NCBI RefSeq assembly: GCF_910596095.1
Contig: NC_056548.1
Coordinates: 8,271,151 to 8,335,150, forward strand
Reading direction: 5' to 3'
Source: Thunnus maccoyii
Lineage: Eukaryota; Chordata; Actinopteri; Scombriformes; Scombridae
DNA length: 64,000 nucleotides
Every line of letters begins with the position of its first letter. Position 1 is the first letter of the stretch. Below the pieces are notes generated by a model. The model saw only the letters and a program-made list of their open reading frames with translations. It searched no databases and was not told the DNA's origin. This document shows, one piece after another, positions 14,260 to 27,609 of the stretch. Both the position numbers and the translations under genes were made by a program.

Positions 14260-17200
14260 GAATGAACCTGCATGCTACCAAAACAAACTGCAAAAAGTAG
14301 ATCATCTAACTTCTTGTTATCCTGAAGTTAACTTTGTATTTTGAGTGGAATAAATGATAAATCGAGTCTTCAATTAATCTGTAATGCTGCTGTTAATAGA
14401 TCTTAACTTTGCTTCTACAAAACAGTAAATGATGCTTACTGTGAAGCTGACGGTGAGTGGGAAGAAACCAAAGCTAACTACACTGCAGTGTTGCAATGTA
14501 AGAACGCAGCTGGACAAAAAAAAAGGAAATGCAACGAGGAAAATCAGAGGTAGGGCTGCAACCAGTAATTTTGTTTAATTGAATAATCTGCTGATTATTT
14601 TTTGATTAATCCTAAATCAAAAACTAAAACATTGGACCTACAGTACCAGTCAAAAATTTGGACACATGCTCCCATTCTCTTGAATGAGAAAGTATGTCCA
14701 AGCTTTCACAATTTCTTATTTTGTCCAAATGTCAGTCCAAAAGACCATCACAGAAGACGAAGAAAACTTTCAAATATTCAATTAGAACTGAAACCAATGA
14801 ATTGTTGGCATTTTTGCTTAAAAAGTGACTAAAACGATTAATCAATTACCATATGTGATTCATTTTCTGTCAATACCAATCATTTTAATCCTACAAGGGG
14901 GATATGGGGACCAGTGGAGTCAGCGTGTGTGAACCTGGAAGTGAACGATGTGCTGGAAAGAGCAATTGTAAGCCTAACTTTAAACATCTCTAACATTTTC
15001 ACTCTGTCACTCAGTCTGTCACTCTGTGTAAAATCTACATGATTTGATAGAAAAGAGGCTCAAAACAACTTACTTATCAGAAAATAAAACAACAGATTAA
15101 GGTAGCCTGCTATTCAAAAGCTGAAGTAATTATAATCAACTGTGACAGAAATACCATAGCTTTGTACCGAATAAATCCTAAGTCATAACTGACGGTTTAC
15201 ATTTTGACACATTTAATCACCAATAAATCATCCCTGTTGTTACAGACTGCTGACGTTGGACTTGGCGAGCTAGCTGACAATGCTGCCATTGTGTTTTCCC
15301 GTCTTCAGAATGTCACTAATAGCACAGACAAAATCAACTCATTTGCCAATATGAATGCATCTGTTGAAGTACTCGTCAGTATGAGTAGCAAGCTAAACCA
15401 CATACACAATGAATCGACAGTGAATGTAAGTATTACCGAATCTTTGATTGTCTTCATTGAATGTTATTACTGATGATCAACCGATATGGACTCAAAAACA
15501 GAATTACTTTCATTTTCCATTTAAAGTTATAATCCTTAAGATTTTCATGAAATCAAACCCAATTTTTAGCCATGTTAATGACATGGCTCCATGGATGGCA
15601 ATGTCCGTCTGCCAGTCAGTCCACGACTTTGTTCCAAACAAATGAAAAATTTCTTAACTATTAGATGGATTGGCATTAAATTTTGCATCGATATTCATGA
15701 TACCCACAGGATGAACCCTAATGACTTCGGTGCTCCCCTGACTTTTCCTCTAGCGCTACCATGATATTGACATTTTTGTTTTTTATTGAAATATCGCGAA
15801 ACGACATTTATGGTCCTCAGACATTGAATTGTAAAAACTTTGAATCCCTGACCTTTTATCATCATCAGGTCAAAAGTTCAACTTGTCCAATACTTTGGTT
15901 TACCACCAAATACCCAGAAAACTAAAGACATTCCCATCAACCTCAGCTGTACTTAAATGTTAACATGGAAATGACAAATCATTATAACATTACACATGTT
16001 AGCATTATCATTATGAGAATGTTAGCATGCTGATGTGTGCATGAAAAGCGCCACAAGTATAGCTTAACAAGGCTTCTAGCATGGCTGTAGACTCTTGGTC
16101 TTGTTGAAACTATTTATCTGCAGCATTTTGTCTACAACAGGCATTCAATATATTTAGATTATGTAATTACACCTCTTATATAGTAGTTCTTATTGTTATT
16201 GGCGGAGTCCTGCATTCAAATTGCCTTCATACATGATAGGGATTCACAGCAAACAAGGCATGCATGTAACAGCCTCACTGTTTAGTGTCCTCTCTTTACA
16301 TCATATCAGAACTGTATTAAATTATTACTAATGCAAACTCAGCATCCCACTGCTGCTCTTCAGTTGTATTTCTGATAAAGTGGCTGCTCAAGTGTTTGCT
16401 GTAGTATTAAACCTACCACCAGTAACCACAGGTGTCACCAAATCAACCTGGGCTGAACTCTTCAGGATTATAACTTTAAACTGCCAATAATGCCAATATT
16501 CAGTATTTTCAAATAGACTTTTTTTCACTAAATTTGACCATGAACTTTTTTTTCCCTTTTTATACCAGGATATAAACTTTCTCTAACTTTGAGCAAATAT
16601 GTTGTACTTAAATCAAAATAAATTAAAACAAGCTTTCTTCTTTCCAGGATGTTCTGGAGTCATCCAGCAATTTGCTGGAAGAATCTCTTAGCAGCTCATG
16701 GGGAACTGATAATACAAAATCAGGGCATCTCAAGACAAATGAAGGGGAAGGCAGTTCGTCACATGTCTCTCTGGCTGAGAGATATCTGAGTTCTGTTGAG
16801 CAGTTAATTGTGGTGGCAAATTTTACGACTGCCAGTAGAAAAAAAAATATAGAGGTAGAGGAAAGAAATTGCACACAGGGGTCACAATGTACCAACAAGG
16901 TGTTCAATGTCAATGTCTCTCTTCATAGTTCAACCCCTGACAGTGTAAAAACAGCCGGGATGAAACAACTAGAGAAGTATTTGCCTTACAATGATACTGT
17001 CGAGCCTAACAGCATTGTTGTGACAGCAACAACTAAGGGAAAACAAACAGCTGGAGTTAGGGTTACAATTGACTTTGCGTTAAAAAATCCAAGGGCTCCG
17101 AACACCCAGCTACTGTGTGTCTACTGGTCCAACAATACCAGAAGCTGGTCAGAGGATGGGTGCTGGTGGGAGGGTCCTTCTGAGGTGGGACGCTGTGTTT

Positions 17201-18473
17201 GCCAACATTTGTCCTCATTTGCTATGCTAGTGTCAAAGACACCACTAACAATCCCTGGGATAACTGAGATAACCTACGTCGGACTGTCTGTATCGATCGT
17301 GTCACTCATTATCAGCCTTGTGATAGAAATGAGTGTCTGGAGTGCTTTAGTTAAGACAAATAGTTTATATTTACGGCACACTGCCCACATAAACATTTCT
17401 GTTTGTTTGCTGGTTGCAGATTGCTGTTTTTTAGCATCTTCTACACCAGAAAAAATAGATCAAATCTGGTGTAAGACTTCTGTAGTGTTGAAGCATTTCT
17501 GTTATCTTTCCATGTTCTTTTGGATGTTGTGTCTGAGCACCACACTTCTTCATAAAGCCGTTTTCCCTTTCCATAATTTGAGCAAGAGGAACTACCTGAG
17601 GTTCTCCTTAGTCCTGGGCTATGTGTGTCCTTTGCTTATCGTTGTTATCACGTTTATTGCCAATGATGGCGGTGCCGAAGATTTGTACTTCTCCAAGAGG
17701 ACCTGTTGGCTGGTTTATAAAGGATTTATGAAAGGGTCCATCCATACATTTCTCATACCAATTGGCATAATTATTTTTGTCAACGTGTTCTCCATGCTGG
17801 TTGTAATCATGAAGCTTTTGGATCACCCTAAGAATATACAAAAATCTAATGAAAAAGAAAAAACAGCTGCCAAAACGGTCATGAGATCCGTTATTCTTCT
17901 GACTCCTATCTTTGGTGGGACATGGATTTTTGGATTTGCTGTAACAATTCTTGACCTCACATATGGAAACATAGCCTTCGTGGTCAATTACGCCTTTACC
18001 CTGCTGAACGCATTCCAGGTATGGTCAATTCAACCTTCAACTAAATATCTGGACCAGTCAAAGTATTTCTTGCTCAGTAACCATTGTAATTTCATTTGCA
18101 GGGTTTGTTCATTTTGTTGACCACATGCCTGGGGGAAAAACAAGTAAGGAACTTAATTACACTTACTTACTACATCTAAGTTAAAAGTGTAGTTATGAAA
18201 TGGTATTGTTTATTATGTAAAAAATAGAAAAAGTATTAACCACAAACGGGTAGTACAGCATCATTAAAAATGGTTTAATCTAATTTTGACAGACGCGTGA
18301 AGCACTGCTGAATCGTTTCAGAAACAAAGTAAGTGCACTACATCTGGGTTTACTCATGTAAAATACAACATTGAGTACTGATACATCTTACACATCCTTC
18401 TCCTTCTGATCTCCAGACTCTGGCATCCACTGCAAGCAGCTCGACAAAGTTAGACTCAACATGGAAGAAGTGA
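8206..18473 (+). CDS. Adhesion G protein-coupled receptor, subfamily F (ADGRF5/ADGRF3-like)
   Basis: Seventeen coding exons keep one frame with GT-AG junctions: 8206-8253, 8351-8363, 8487-8618, 8727-8879, 8975-9078, 9226-9284, 9385-9536, 11223-11432, 13547-13783, 13890-14027, 14426-14549, 14898-14967, 15246-15425, 16648-18018, 18102-18143, 18293-18328, 18417-18473. They encode about 1041 residues. The order is a signal peptide (MWTFILLYTLG), a Cys-rich EGF-like segment (CTCSKGYRW), a SEA-like region (about 116-220), two or more Ig-like domains (about 221-415), a hormone-receptor-motif-like Cys block, a GAIN region, a GPS and seven membrane helices. The GPS is intact, with HL|S cleavage expected between residues 728 and 729 (17211/17212). 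SEA plus Ig plus GAIN suits ADGRF5 or ADGRF3. Linkage to ankrd66/tdrd6 favours the ADGRF5/ADGRF1 locus, while slc5a6 nearby leaves ADGRF3 open. The acceptor just before the ATG (8197/8198) implies a noncoding first exon. Confidence 0.9.
9610..10100 (+). repeat. Interspersed repeat copy A in GPCR intron
   Basis: This shares phrases in the same order with 15585-16115: 'ACAGGATGAAYCCYAATGA', 'TTTTATTGAAA', 'CATCAGGTCAAAA', 'TGTTAGCAT' runs, and a tail with GCTGTAGACT. A 125-codon open frame (9659-10036) falls entirely inside it and is not an exon. The phrases are familiar from percomorph genomes, but I cannot name the family. Confidence 0.6.
11470..13540 (+). other. Large GPCR intron with no supported exon
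   Basis: The intron between the Ig exons (11433-13546) holds poly(A) runs at 11739-11755, the small fold-back element at 12724-12814 and a GCTCATGGCTTC / GCTCATGGGTATTG patch near 13080-13135. No splice-bounded coding exon in a compatible phase is visible. Confidence 0.5.
12724..12814. repeat. Small fold-back element (CAGTCAAAAG termini)
   Basis: TACAGCACCAGTCAAAAGCTT at the left is mirrored by AAACTTTTGACTGATGCTGTA at the right, giving a hairpin of about 90 bases. A half copy, TACAGTACCAGTCAAAAATT, lies at 14640-14660 inside another repeat. This end sequence is widespread in fish DNA. Confidence 0.6.
14106..14260. repeat. Compound microsatellite (AC)n ... (TG)n(TA)n
   Basis: CA repeats at 14106-14147 are followed by TG repeats and TA repeats at 14191-14260, all in a GPCR intron. 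The open frames there (His-Thr-His-Thr and Val-Cys-Val-Cys) are repeat artefacts. Complementary CA and TG arms could fold into a cruciform. Confidence 0.85.
14552..14850. mobile_element. Nonautonomous 'GGGCTGCAAC' element (hAT-like MITE) copy 1
   Basis: It begins GGGCTGCAACCAGTAATTTT and runs into A/T-rich GATTAATC motifs, ending near AAACGATTAATCAATT. It belongs to a group in this window with AGGGCTGCAACTA ends, a TGATTAATCGAT core and an internal GCTTCTCAAATGTGATGATTT phrase. Other members are at 19481-19771, 32245-32504, 35618-35940, 41405-41684, 60769-61093 and 61511-61745. I assign hAT-like from memory of fish repeats. Confidence 0.6.
15585..16115 (+). repeat. Interspersed repeat copy B in GPCR intron
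   Basis: This is a longer relative of copy A at 9610-10100. It carries the extra left part TCCACGACTTTGTTCCAA and GATGGATTGGCATTAAATTT, and ends GCTAGCATGGCTGTAGACT-like followed by CTTGGTCTTGTT. Its open frames are short and unrelated to the gene. Confidence 0.6.
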
Positions 18474-18574
18474 AAACACGTGCACTCTTAAATCACAACA
18501 AACTACATTTTATACACAAAACCAATGATAATAGCTTAAGCTACATTTACTCTAACGTGATTTTTTTGTTGTTG

Positions 18575-18718
18575 TTTATTTTGGTTTATTAATTTTGATG
18601 GAGGTAAAAAAAAAAACTAACTGTACAGAATTGTAATGTTTGTTTAGTACTGTAGATCTGTGTTTTCGACAAAATTATACGCTCTTTACTCTATACTCTT
18701 TGCTAAACTGAAATTAAA
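18575..18718. terminator. Interleaved poly(A) signals of the convergent GPCR and ankrd66 genes
   Basis: On the minus strand, AATAAA (TTTATT on plus) occurs at 18575-18580 and 18585-18590, about 250 bases past the ankrd66 stop. On the plus strand, ATTAAA occurs at 18713-18718, about 240 bases past the GPCR stop. If both are used, the two 3' UTRs overlap by roughly 130-150 bases. Confidence 0.45.
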
Positions 18719-18835
18719 CTATAATTTAATGTCAAATGTGGTTTGCAATACTGTTCAGTATATTACACGTTTTTCATTAGTACTACAGCACTTAAACGCC
18801 ACTGAAACACTAACAACTTTAAGTCTACAGTGATG

Positions 18836-20426
<1,591 letters not shown>

Positions 20427-20429
20427 ATC

Positions 20430-21905
20430 CTAATTTGCATTTGTAAACGGCAATGCTGCCACCTGCTGTAGCGAGATGAAACCCGAATGTATCTCTTGTG
20501 AGTAAATGAGTCACTCTAATTTAATTTAGTAAACATATTGGCTTTGAAAAGTAGCATTTAATATCATGGTGAAAGACTAAGTCAGTTTTTAAAAGTTTGT
20601 GAATTAAATTTGAGTTTAGCGACCTTTAGGCTAAATTTAGCCTGAGGATGAAGAGAGATGGAAAAAACAGTGGACTCATTACACCTAAATTCATCTATTT
20701 AAACTGAAAGGCAGTGCAATATCAATAATTCAGCTTAAAACTTTTAAATGTTTGACATTGGAAGCAAACTAAGCTTAAATACAGCCTACGTTTTGCATAA
20801 ATGCAGATAGGAGTATAATGTTGAGGTCATGGGGCATCTATGTGAAATCTCTTTACTCAACCTTCCCCTTTTTATACAGTAATCTAAACCACCTTTGGAC
20901 CAGAATGATATCTATGACTGAGTTATAATTGTAAGGACTTTGCATTATGAAGGAATGCAATATCTGAAAGACTGTGATGGCAATAAATCCCTCAACAGTT
21001 CAAGATTGTACTCTTTATTGATGAATGGGTGGCCAAAGATAGACATGCATTAATAATGAGAAATGGGATCTGACATGAATATTAATATTGATAAAAGAAC
21101 TTCAGTCAGACTTGTGTCAAAAAAGTGTGTCAGCTACTGTGAATGGTAGAATGATACAACTTCCTTAATCATCTCTACATCAATCCAAAACTCAAATGAT
21201 CAGAGATCTGTTTCAAAAGTGGAATTGAACAAGATCCTTTTTTCACTGTAGCCGGTTATGCATTGTAGTCCACACTTCCTGGCACAATATCTGTAACCCA
21301 CTGACCAAAAAAAGAAAAAAAAAGAAAAAAAAAAAAAAAGAAACACGTTAATCTCTCATTGGACCGACAACATTGTTGATTGGGAAATTTTACAAATATT
21401 AGGCTACATGTCTAAAAGAATCTCAAAAACATTTTTAAAACTAGCTTTACGTGTTTATACTGTGCACTCGCATTCTCTCTAGTTTGACTGTTCCTAGAAA
21501 TTAACAGCTGTGTCCTTACTGAACTAGAATATTTTGAGATTTGGCAGTCATTGGTAGAAATGTTATAAAAATGTAATCATCATTGTCTAACTTTTAAAAT
21601 CTCTCTTTGTAGTGTCCCTTCTCATCTAGGGATTTTTTTTTTGTTTGAACCTTCAACACTTTTGTTTCTGAAAAAATTTCCCCGATATCTGAATTGTATT
21701 TCAGGTTTAAGATTCAATATCATAATGGATAGCCTTCCTGCATTTCATCATTTTCATTTCAACATGAGCCTAGTGACTTTACAACTCAACATAGTGTAAG
21801 GCTGAAGAGAAAGAAGCCTGTTCATCCCTGGTCCTTTGAAAAGACAAGAATAACACAGCCTGCTCAAAGATGTACAATCCATGAAAACAAATATGTTACA
21901 CTGAT
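20430..21905. other. Intergenic spacer between ankrd66 5' end and tdrd6 3' end
   Basis: No coding exon is supported. It holds an A-rich run with interspersed G at 21304-21342 and a minus-strand AATAAA at about 21013. Sequence just upstream of ankrd66 (20376-20470) is GC-richer and probably includes its promoter. Otherwise it is plain A/T-rich DNA. Confidence 0.45.
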
Positions 21906-21926
21906 TCATTTATCCACACAAGTACG

Positions 21927-21932
21927 TTTATT
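21927..21932 (-). terminator. tdrd6: tdrd6 poly(A) signal candidate
   Basis: TTTATT on the plus strand is AATAAA on the minus strand, about 390 bases beyond the tdrd6 stop codon (22320-22322). This would give a compact 3' UTR. Confidence 0.5.
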
Positions 21933-22319
21933 AATACAAGGAGACATGGTAAAACAACAAACATACTATAGTCTGTTTAAAAAAAGTCTGACTGTACTGT
22001 CACAACATGTTTTCTCCACAGCAGTTTATATGGATCCAGTCCTGAAAGAAAAAACAAAAACAAAAAACATTATATAACAAAATATGAAACTTAAAAGTGC
22101 TTTCATGCATTCTCCTTTATGGGAATTGACTTTGTGATACCTGCATATGAAAATTACATTCCTAAAATGTAATTGTTGTTTGGCTATTAATGAAAAGGCT
22201 GTTACTGTAGTAGGAGAACCCTCATGACATATTAAATTTCCCACTGTCCTTGAAGAGGACTAATTGGATGAGAAAAACATGTTAAGTCCTACCATTCAGT
22301 CGATGGCTTTTTGATGAAT

Positions 22320-25300
22320 TTAAACCCCAACACTTTCATCCATGGTCCTGATTTCATCCTGGTCAACTAAAGATAAGAGATCAAATGAAATTTTAAAAAA
22401 TCTAGTTAATCTAAGTTTCCAACAGGACTCAAAATTTCAAAACATGACACCAAGTATGGTCAACTAACCTGTATCCAGACTTTCTGCCAAGGCATAGTCT
22501 GTGGCAAATCCTTTCCAGTATTTCTCCATCACTGTACTCACAACCACACCCTCGCACTCAATTTCCACTGCATACTGAGGAACTGCAATCTCTGAATGAT
22601 CTTCCATGTTGAACACCGACACCTTTAGTGGTTTGTCAACCAGAAGATTGTAGAAGTCATCATAAACTTTGTCATCCCAGGAGCCCTTGGACTCTTCAAA
22701 TCCATTCAAGGAGCACAAAAAGGCCTGAGGAGCCTGCTCCAGCAGACTCTGAGGCACTAATCTCACATTCTTGATGTCAACGTCTGACTCATTTCCGTAG
22801 TCAATAAACACAACATTGAATTTATCGTCATTTCGGCAAATGACTTGAGCTCGATACCACTGGTTGTCACTGGAAAACAGAGCAAGGCATGGACTGCCAG
22901 GGCCAAGAGTCTCTGGGAACATCATGTCCTGTTCTGCCTGTCCTGCTTCCTGCACAAGCCTTGCCACTTTGCCAAGATCCTCTGTGTTGGCGTACTGACA
23001 CCAGAAGAAATGGGGTTCCACAATACAAGAGGCGTATACCATCTCCATCTTGTTCTTGGAAATATTTGGCTTCTTGTACATGCAAGTATTCACATTTACT
23101 TTGGAAACATTGTGTGTCATGTTGGACTCAGTTTGATCATCTTGGAGGAAAGTTTCTGTTTCAGGGCTTTCTGTCATAACACATTCTTTGGTGACTGGTT
23201 TCTGGTATACCTGCATTGCTGTATTTACAATCACTCCCTCGCACTCAATTTCCACTGCATACTGAGGAACTGCAATTTCTGAATGATCTTCCATGTTGAA
23301 CACTGACACTTTTAGTGGTTTATCAACCAGAAGACTATAGAAGTAATCATAAACTTTGTCATCCCAGGAGCCCTTGGACTCTTCAAATCCATTCAAGGAG
23401 CACAAAAAGGCCTGAGGAGCCTGCTCCAGCAGACTCTGAGGCACTGATCTCACATTCTTGATGTCAACATCTGACTCATTTCCATAGTCAATAAACACAA
23501 CCTTGACTTTATCTTCATTTCTGCGAATGACTTGAGCTCGATACCACTGGTTGTCACTGGAAAACAGAGCAAGGCATGGACTGCCAGGACAAAGAGTTTC
23601 TGGGAACATCATGTCCTGCTCTGCCTGTCCTGCTTCCTGCGCAAGCCTTGCCACTTTGCCAAGATCCTCTGTGTTGGCGTACTGACACCAGAAGAAACAG
23701 GGTTCCACAATACAAGAGGCATATACCTCCTCTGTTTTGTTTTTGGAAATGTTTGGCTTCTTGTATAAAGAAGTATTCACATTTTCTTTAAGGCGTGTCA
23801 TGTTGGACTCAGTTTGAATACCTTGGAGGAAGGTGGCTGTTTGAACAATTTCATTCTTACCATGTTCTGTGGAAAATGGTTTCCAGTATTTCTGCATCAC
23901 GCTATTCACAACCACATCTTCCCACTCAGTTTTCACTGCATATTGAGGAACTCCAATCTCTGATTGGTCCTCCATATTAAACACTGTCACTCTGAGTGGC
24001 TTATCAACCAGGAAATTGTAGAAGTCATCATAAACTTTGTCATCCCAGTAGCCCTTGGACTCATCAAATCCATTCAAAGAGCACAAAAAAGCCTGAGGAG
24101 CCTGCTCCAGCAGACTCTGAGGCATTGTTCTCACATCCTTAATATCAACTTCAGACTCATTTCCATAGTCAACAAACACAACCTTGAATTTATCGTCATT
24201 TCTGCGAATGACTTGAGCTCGATACCACTGGTTGTCACTGGAAAAGAGAGCAAGGCATGGACAACCAGGATCCAAAGTCTTGGGGAACATTGTGCCCTGT
24301 TGTGCCTGTCCTACCTCCTGAGCAAGTCTTGACACTATGTCCAGGTTCTCAGTGTTGGCACGCTGACACCAGAAGTAATTGGGTCCAACAATGCAAGAAG
24401 CGTATACCTCCTCTGTCTTGTTTTGAGAAACGTTTGGCCTCTTGTACATGTATATGTTCTCAATTCCCTTAGGGTACAAAGGAAGGGAAAGATGTGTCAT
24501 TTCTGAGTCAGTGTTGCCACCTTGTATGAACGTCTCTGCCACCACTGTTTCTTTGTCCTTAAGAATTACATCCAAAGTTGATTTTCTTCCTTCATCCAAA
24601 GTCTTTTCATGTTCAACCTCTGGTACGGAGACAAGAGTTGTGGAATGTGGATGAATCTTTAGCTCATCTCTGGCACAAATTCCATTGCTGTTGTGGCCTT
24701 TACTTTTTTCTGTCATCTCCCTTAATGGTGACATATTCATGAACTCTTCAGTTAAACAGTCAACATCTGATACACTAGCCTGTTTTGAGCTGTTAGGGCA
24801 CTGCTGGTCAGTCTGCTGAACTAGGCCATTCATCTTTTGTTGTTTTATCTTTGCTATGCTCTCTCTGACCTTCCCATTTACATTCAAGGAACCATCAAAA
24901 AGTTCAACGATTAGCTTCCCTCTTGCCCCCTTTGCCACTACTGAAATGGTAAAATTATGGCCAATGGCATTATCTGCAAACCACTGGTTGATTTCCTGTG
25001 GTACTTCGGCTGGGACATCAAACAGTCCAAGTGGAACAGCCTGCACGGGAACAGACATGGCAATACTTGCATCAGAGGGGAAGGCGCAAATATCAGATTC
25101 ATTCACTGCAAGGGTATCCCCATAGTCCACAAAATGCACTTTAAGTTTTGGTGACATTTCTACCACTTGACCTCTGTACCACTGATTATCAGTGTACCTA
25201 GCAAAGCAAACACTGTTGAGTTCAATTAGGCGATCTGTGCACTGTGGCTGGCAAATTAGTTGCTTAACATTTTCCATCACTTTGTCAAATAAATGAGAGT

Positions 25301-27584
25301 TCCTGTCTAGCTGGCAGTAGAAGTGATTTACATTCTCTGAAGAGGTAACCCACACTTTTTCTTTTTCACCCACCTCAATATTGTGTGTGGAGTAATTATA
25401 TGCATCTGATGGGACCAGAGGAAGGACTTTACTGTCAGCCTGTGCACATTTCTGAGCCAGCTGTTTGCAAGCACTCTGAGAAGATGTTTCAATATCTACA
25501 ACATTAACCGACAGGCTTTCTTCATCAGATGTTCTAGCCTTTACAATACTTTTCAATCCAATGTTTGAAGAGGCACCTGAATCCACAAACTTCTGAAACT
25601 CTAGCGCAGCATCAGTCCAAGTGACAGCATTGGAATTAGTGGGATTCTTCAGATTGAATAGGCAACACTGAAAAGCCCCATCGACTCCGCCTAAGAAAGC
25701 TGGGTCAATAGGGAACACATCTCGCAGAGGGACCTTTTGAGTTTGACCATAATCTATAAATTTCACATCTACTACTGGGGAGTGGTGACTTGCAATGATC
25801 TTTGCTCTATACCACATGCCGTTTTCTGGATTATGGGTGACGAAGATGGACTCAACAAGTGGCTGAGGGTGGGCAGAGGCATAATGGGTTTGCAGGTAAT
25901 CCATAAGGAGACTAAGAGAGTCATCATTTTCAGTTGCTTGACACCGGAACTTTTGTAGACTTTCAATGCAAGATACTTTTACATTGACAGAATTTCCTAC
26001 AGTAAACACATCGTCATGATGAGCATCTTGCACCTCAGAGGAGCAACATGTTGAAAGATGCCCATTGTTGTGTATTAGAGGGTCTGAATGTTCAGAGATA
26101 TATTTGATAGGATGAACATTGGGGCCAGAAGTCTGTATCTCATCTGCCCTGCGATTAACTGGTGGGTTCTTGGTACTTGGCAAGGTTTCCTCTAAAGCAT
26201 CAACATTTAAGCTGACTTTGTCCTGGGAATCCACACACTGTTCATCCCCAAGTGAACTGAGAAATGATGATGCAATGGGGTCATTCTGGACATTTGAATC
26301 TTGTTCAGTCTTACAAGGTGGAAAAAATCCTGCCTTCTCTAAAAAGCAATTGTTTATGCATGCAGCATTAGCTGTATAGAGAGTGACATAATAGACATCA
26401 TGAGGTATTTTGTGGTGGTTAAACCCAGCCACAACCGTCTCATTCAGCAGTAGTGATTTCAGGTACTCAGTCTGGTTTGTAGTCCATCTTGTGCCATTAT
26501 CGTTTACTCCATCTAGAGAACAGAGATATGTGACCACTGGCATTCTCAGGAATTTTCCATGCAGTGGTCTGATGTCTCCAACTGGGACAAATTCAGTTTT
26601 TCCTTCATCCACATGCAAGACTTCTACAGAACCATCGCTAGTCACAATGTTCTGCTTTAGTAACGAGCGATGCCATCTGCCGTTTACTCCTTTAGCAGCA
26701 CATGGATCCCCGCTGGTCTGTGGTTGTGCCTCTCCAAAATCTGAAGTTTCTTCATAGTGTTGGTGGACCTGTTCTGATAATATTTTAACTGCCTTGGAAA
26801 AAATCAGAAGTTTGCAAAAAATGTTCTGTGGATCAATTACCTCTGTCACATTAACAGTTTCAAATGTGTCAGTTAAGAGTTCTGGGTAAAAGTATTGGTC
26901 ATGTTTCTCAAGTTGGCAACTAACATTCAGATTCTGTTCCTGTGTTATACGGTAGGCCTCAGAAGCATCTCCTTTAGGTAAATGTAGACATTTAAGTACA
27001 AGGCATTTAAACTCGCCCACTGGGATCTTCTTTGCAACTCCAAGTTTACACATGTGCTTGGAAATAACTGGTATATCAAGGAGAATTGTCCTGTCTGGCA
27101 TCAGCACATGTTGAACCAGCCCCTTAAACTTCTTGCCAGGCAGAGACTTCAAAAACTTTGTGGCTCTTTCAGGCCAGTTATTCTCAAGGGAGATGACATT
27201 TGCGAGTATGCATGATTCAATTTCAGGAGGAAGGAGAAAACTGTCACTCTGGCCCCTTGCTAAAGCTTCACTTGTGGCAATATGGGGCTGTCCCTGGTCA
27301 ATTAGAAAAACATTGGAGGTTTCACTTTGAATTGATACAATTCGAGCTCTATGCCAGGTGTCACTGATGCAGACTAGACAAAGGTCCCCTGGTTTTCCTT
27401 CTGATCCACAAAACTTCCTCTTAGGAATCTGAATTTCCTCTCTCATTTTCTCATAAACATGCTTCCTTCCATCATCCATGTTAACCCATAGTTCTACAAG
27501 ACCACAATTGGGGTTTAGGTTTACCCTTGTGATGAGAACAGGTACATCTGATCCTGGTGTTGGAAGCCCAGGAATCGAACACAT
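22320..27584 (-). CDS. tdrd6: Tudor domain-containing protein 6
   Basis: One giant coding exon (22469-27584) plus a 47-base last exon (22320-22366) give about 1720 residues. The donor at 22468/22469 and acceptor at 22366/22367 keep phase, and stop TAA is at 22320-22322. The N-terminus MCSIPGLPTPG matches human TDRD6 as I recall it. Seven Tudor-type modules can be placed, near residues 65-110, 288-345, 585-630, 795-840, 1115-1165, 1340-1390 and 1570-1620. The last five have the aromatic/acidic core (FIDYGQ, FVDYGD, FVDYGN, FIDYGN, FIDYGN) expected to bind methylated arginine. The first two are degenerate (FLIDQGQ, LHVDEGK). TDRD6 proteins scaffold germ granules and Piwi-pathway partners. The last three modules are near-identical tandem repeats. 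An acceptor at 27609/27610 precedes the start exon, so a noncoding exon lies upstream. Confidence 0.93.
22469..24455 (-). repeat. tdrd6: Three tandem near-identical Tudor-coding repeats inside tdrd6
   Basis: Units run about 24455-23775, 23774-23088 and 23087-22469. The phrase TGCCTGTCCT...CAAG recurs at 24323, 23642 and 22955, giving spacings of 681 and 687 bases (227 and 229 codons, frame-preserving). Each unit carries Y-K-K/R-P-N, SSDNQWYRAQVI, DYGNES and QAPQAFLCSLNGF. By eye the second and third units agree at about nine residues in ten; the first is more diverged. Confidence 0.92.
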
Positions 27585-27609
27585 TGTGAAGCTCAGAGCT
27601 CAAATATAC
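27585..27609 (-). other. tdrd6: tdrd6 5' UTR piece joined by splicing
   Basis: On the minus strand TTCATTTTTGCAG precedes GTATATTTGAGC and then the start codon 25 bases later. This pyrimidine-rich tract with AG looks like a true acceptor. The first exon may lie up to 3.4 kb upstream. Confidence 0.5.

Noticed and set aside
14047..14305. His/Thr and Val/Cys-rich open frames on both strands
   Set aside because: They translate the CA/TG/TA microsatellite.
22845..24472. Several plus-strand open frames of 70-145 codons opposite tdrd6
   Set aside because: They recur at the same offset in each Tudor repeat unit, as expected of antisense shadows of the repeated coding sequence.
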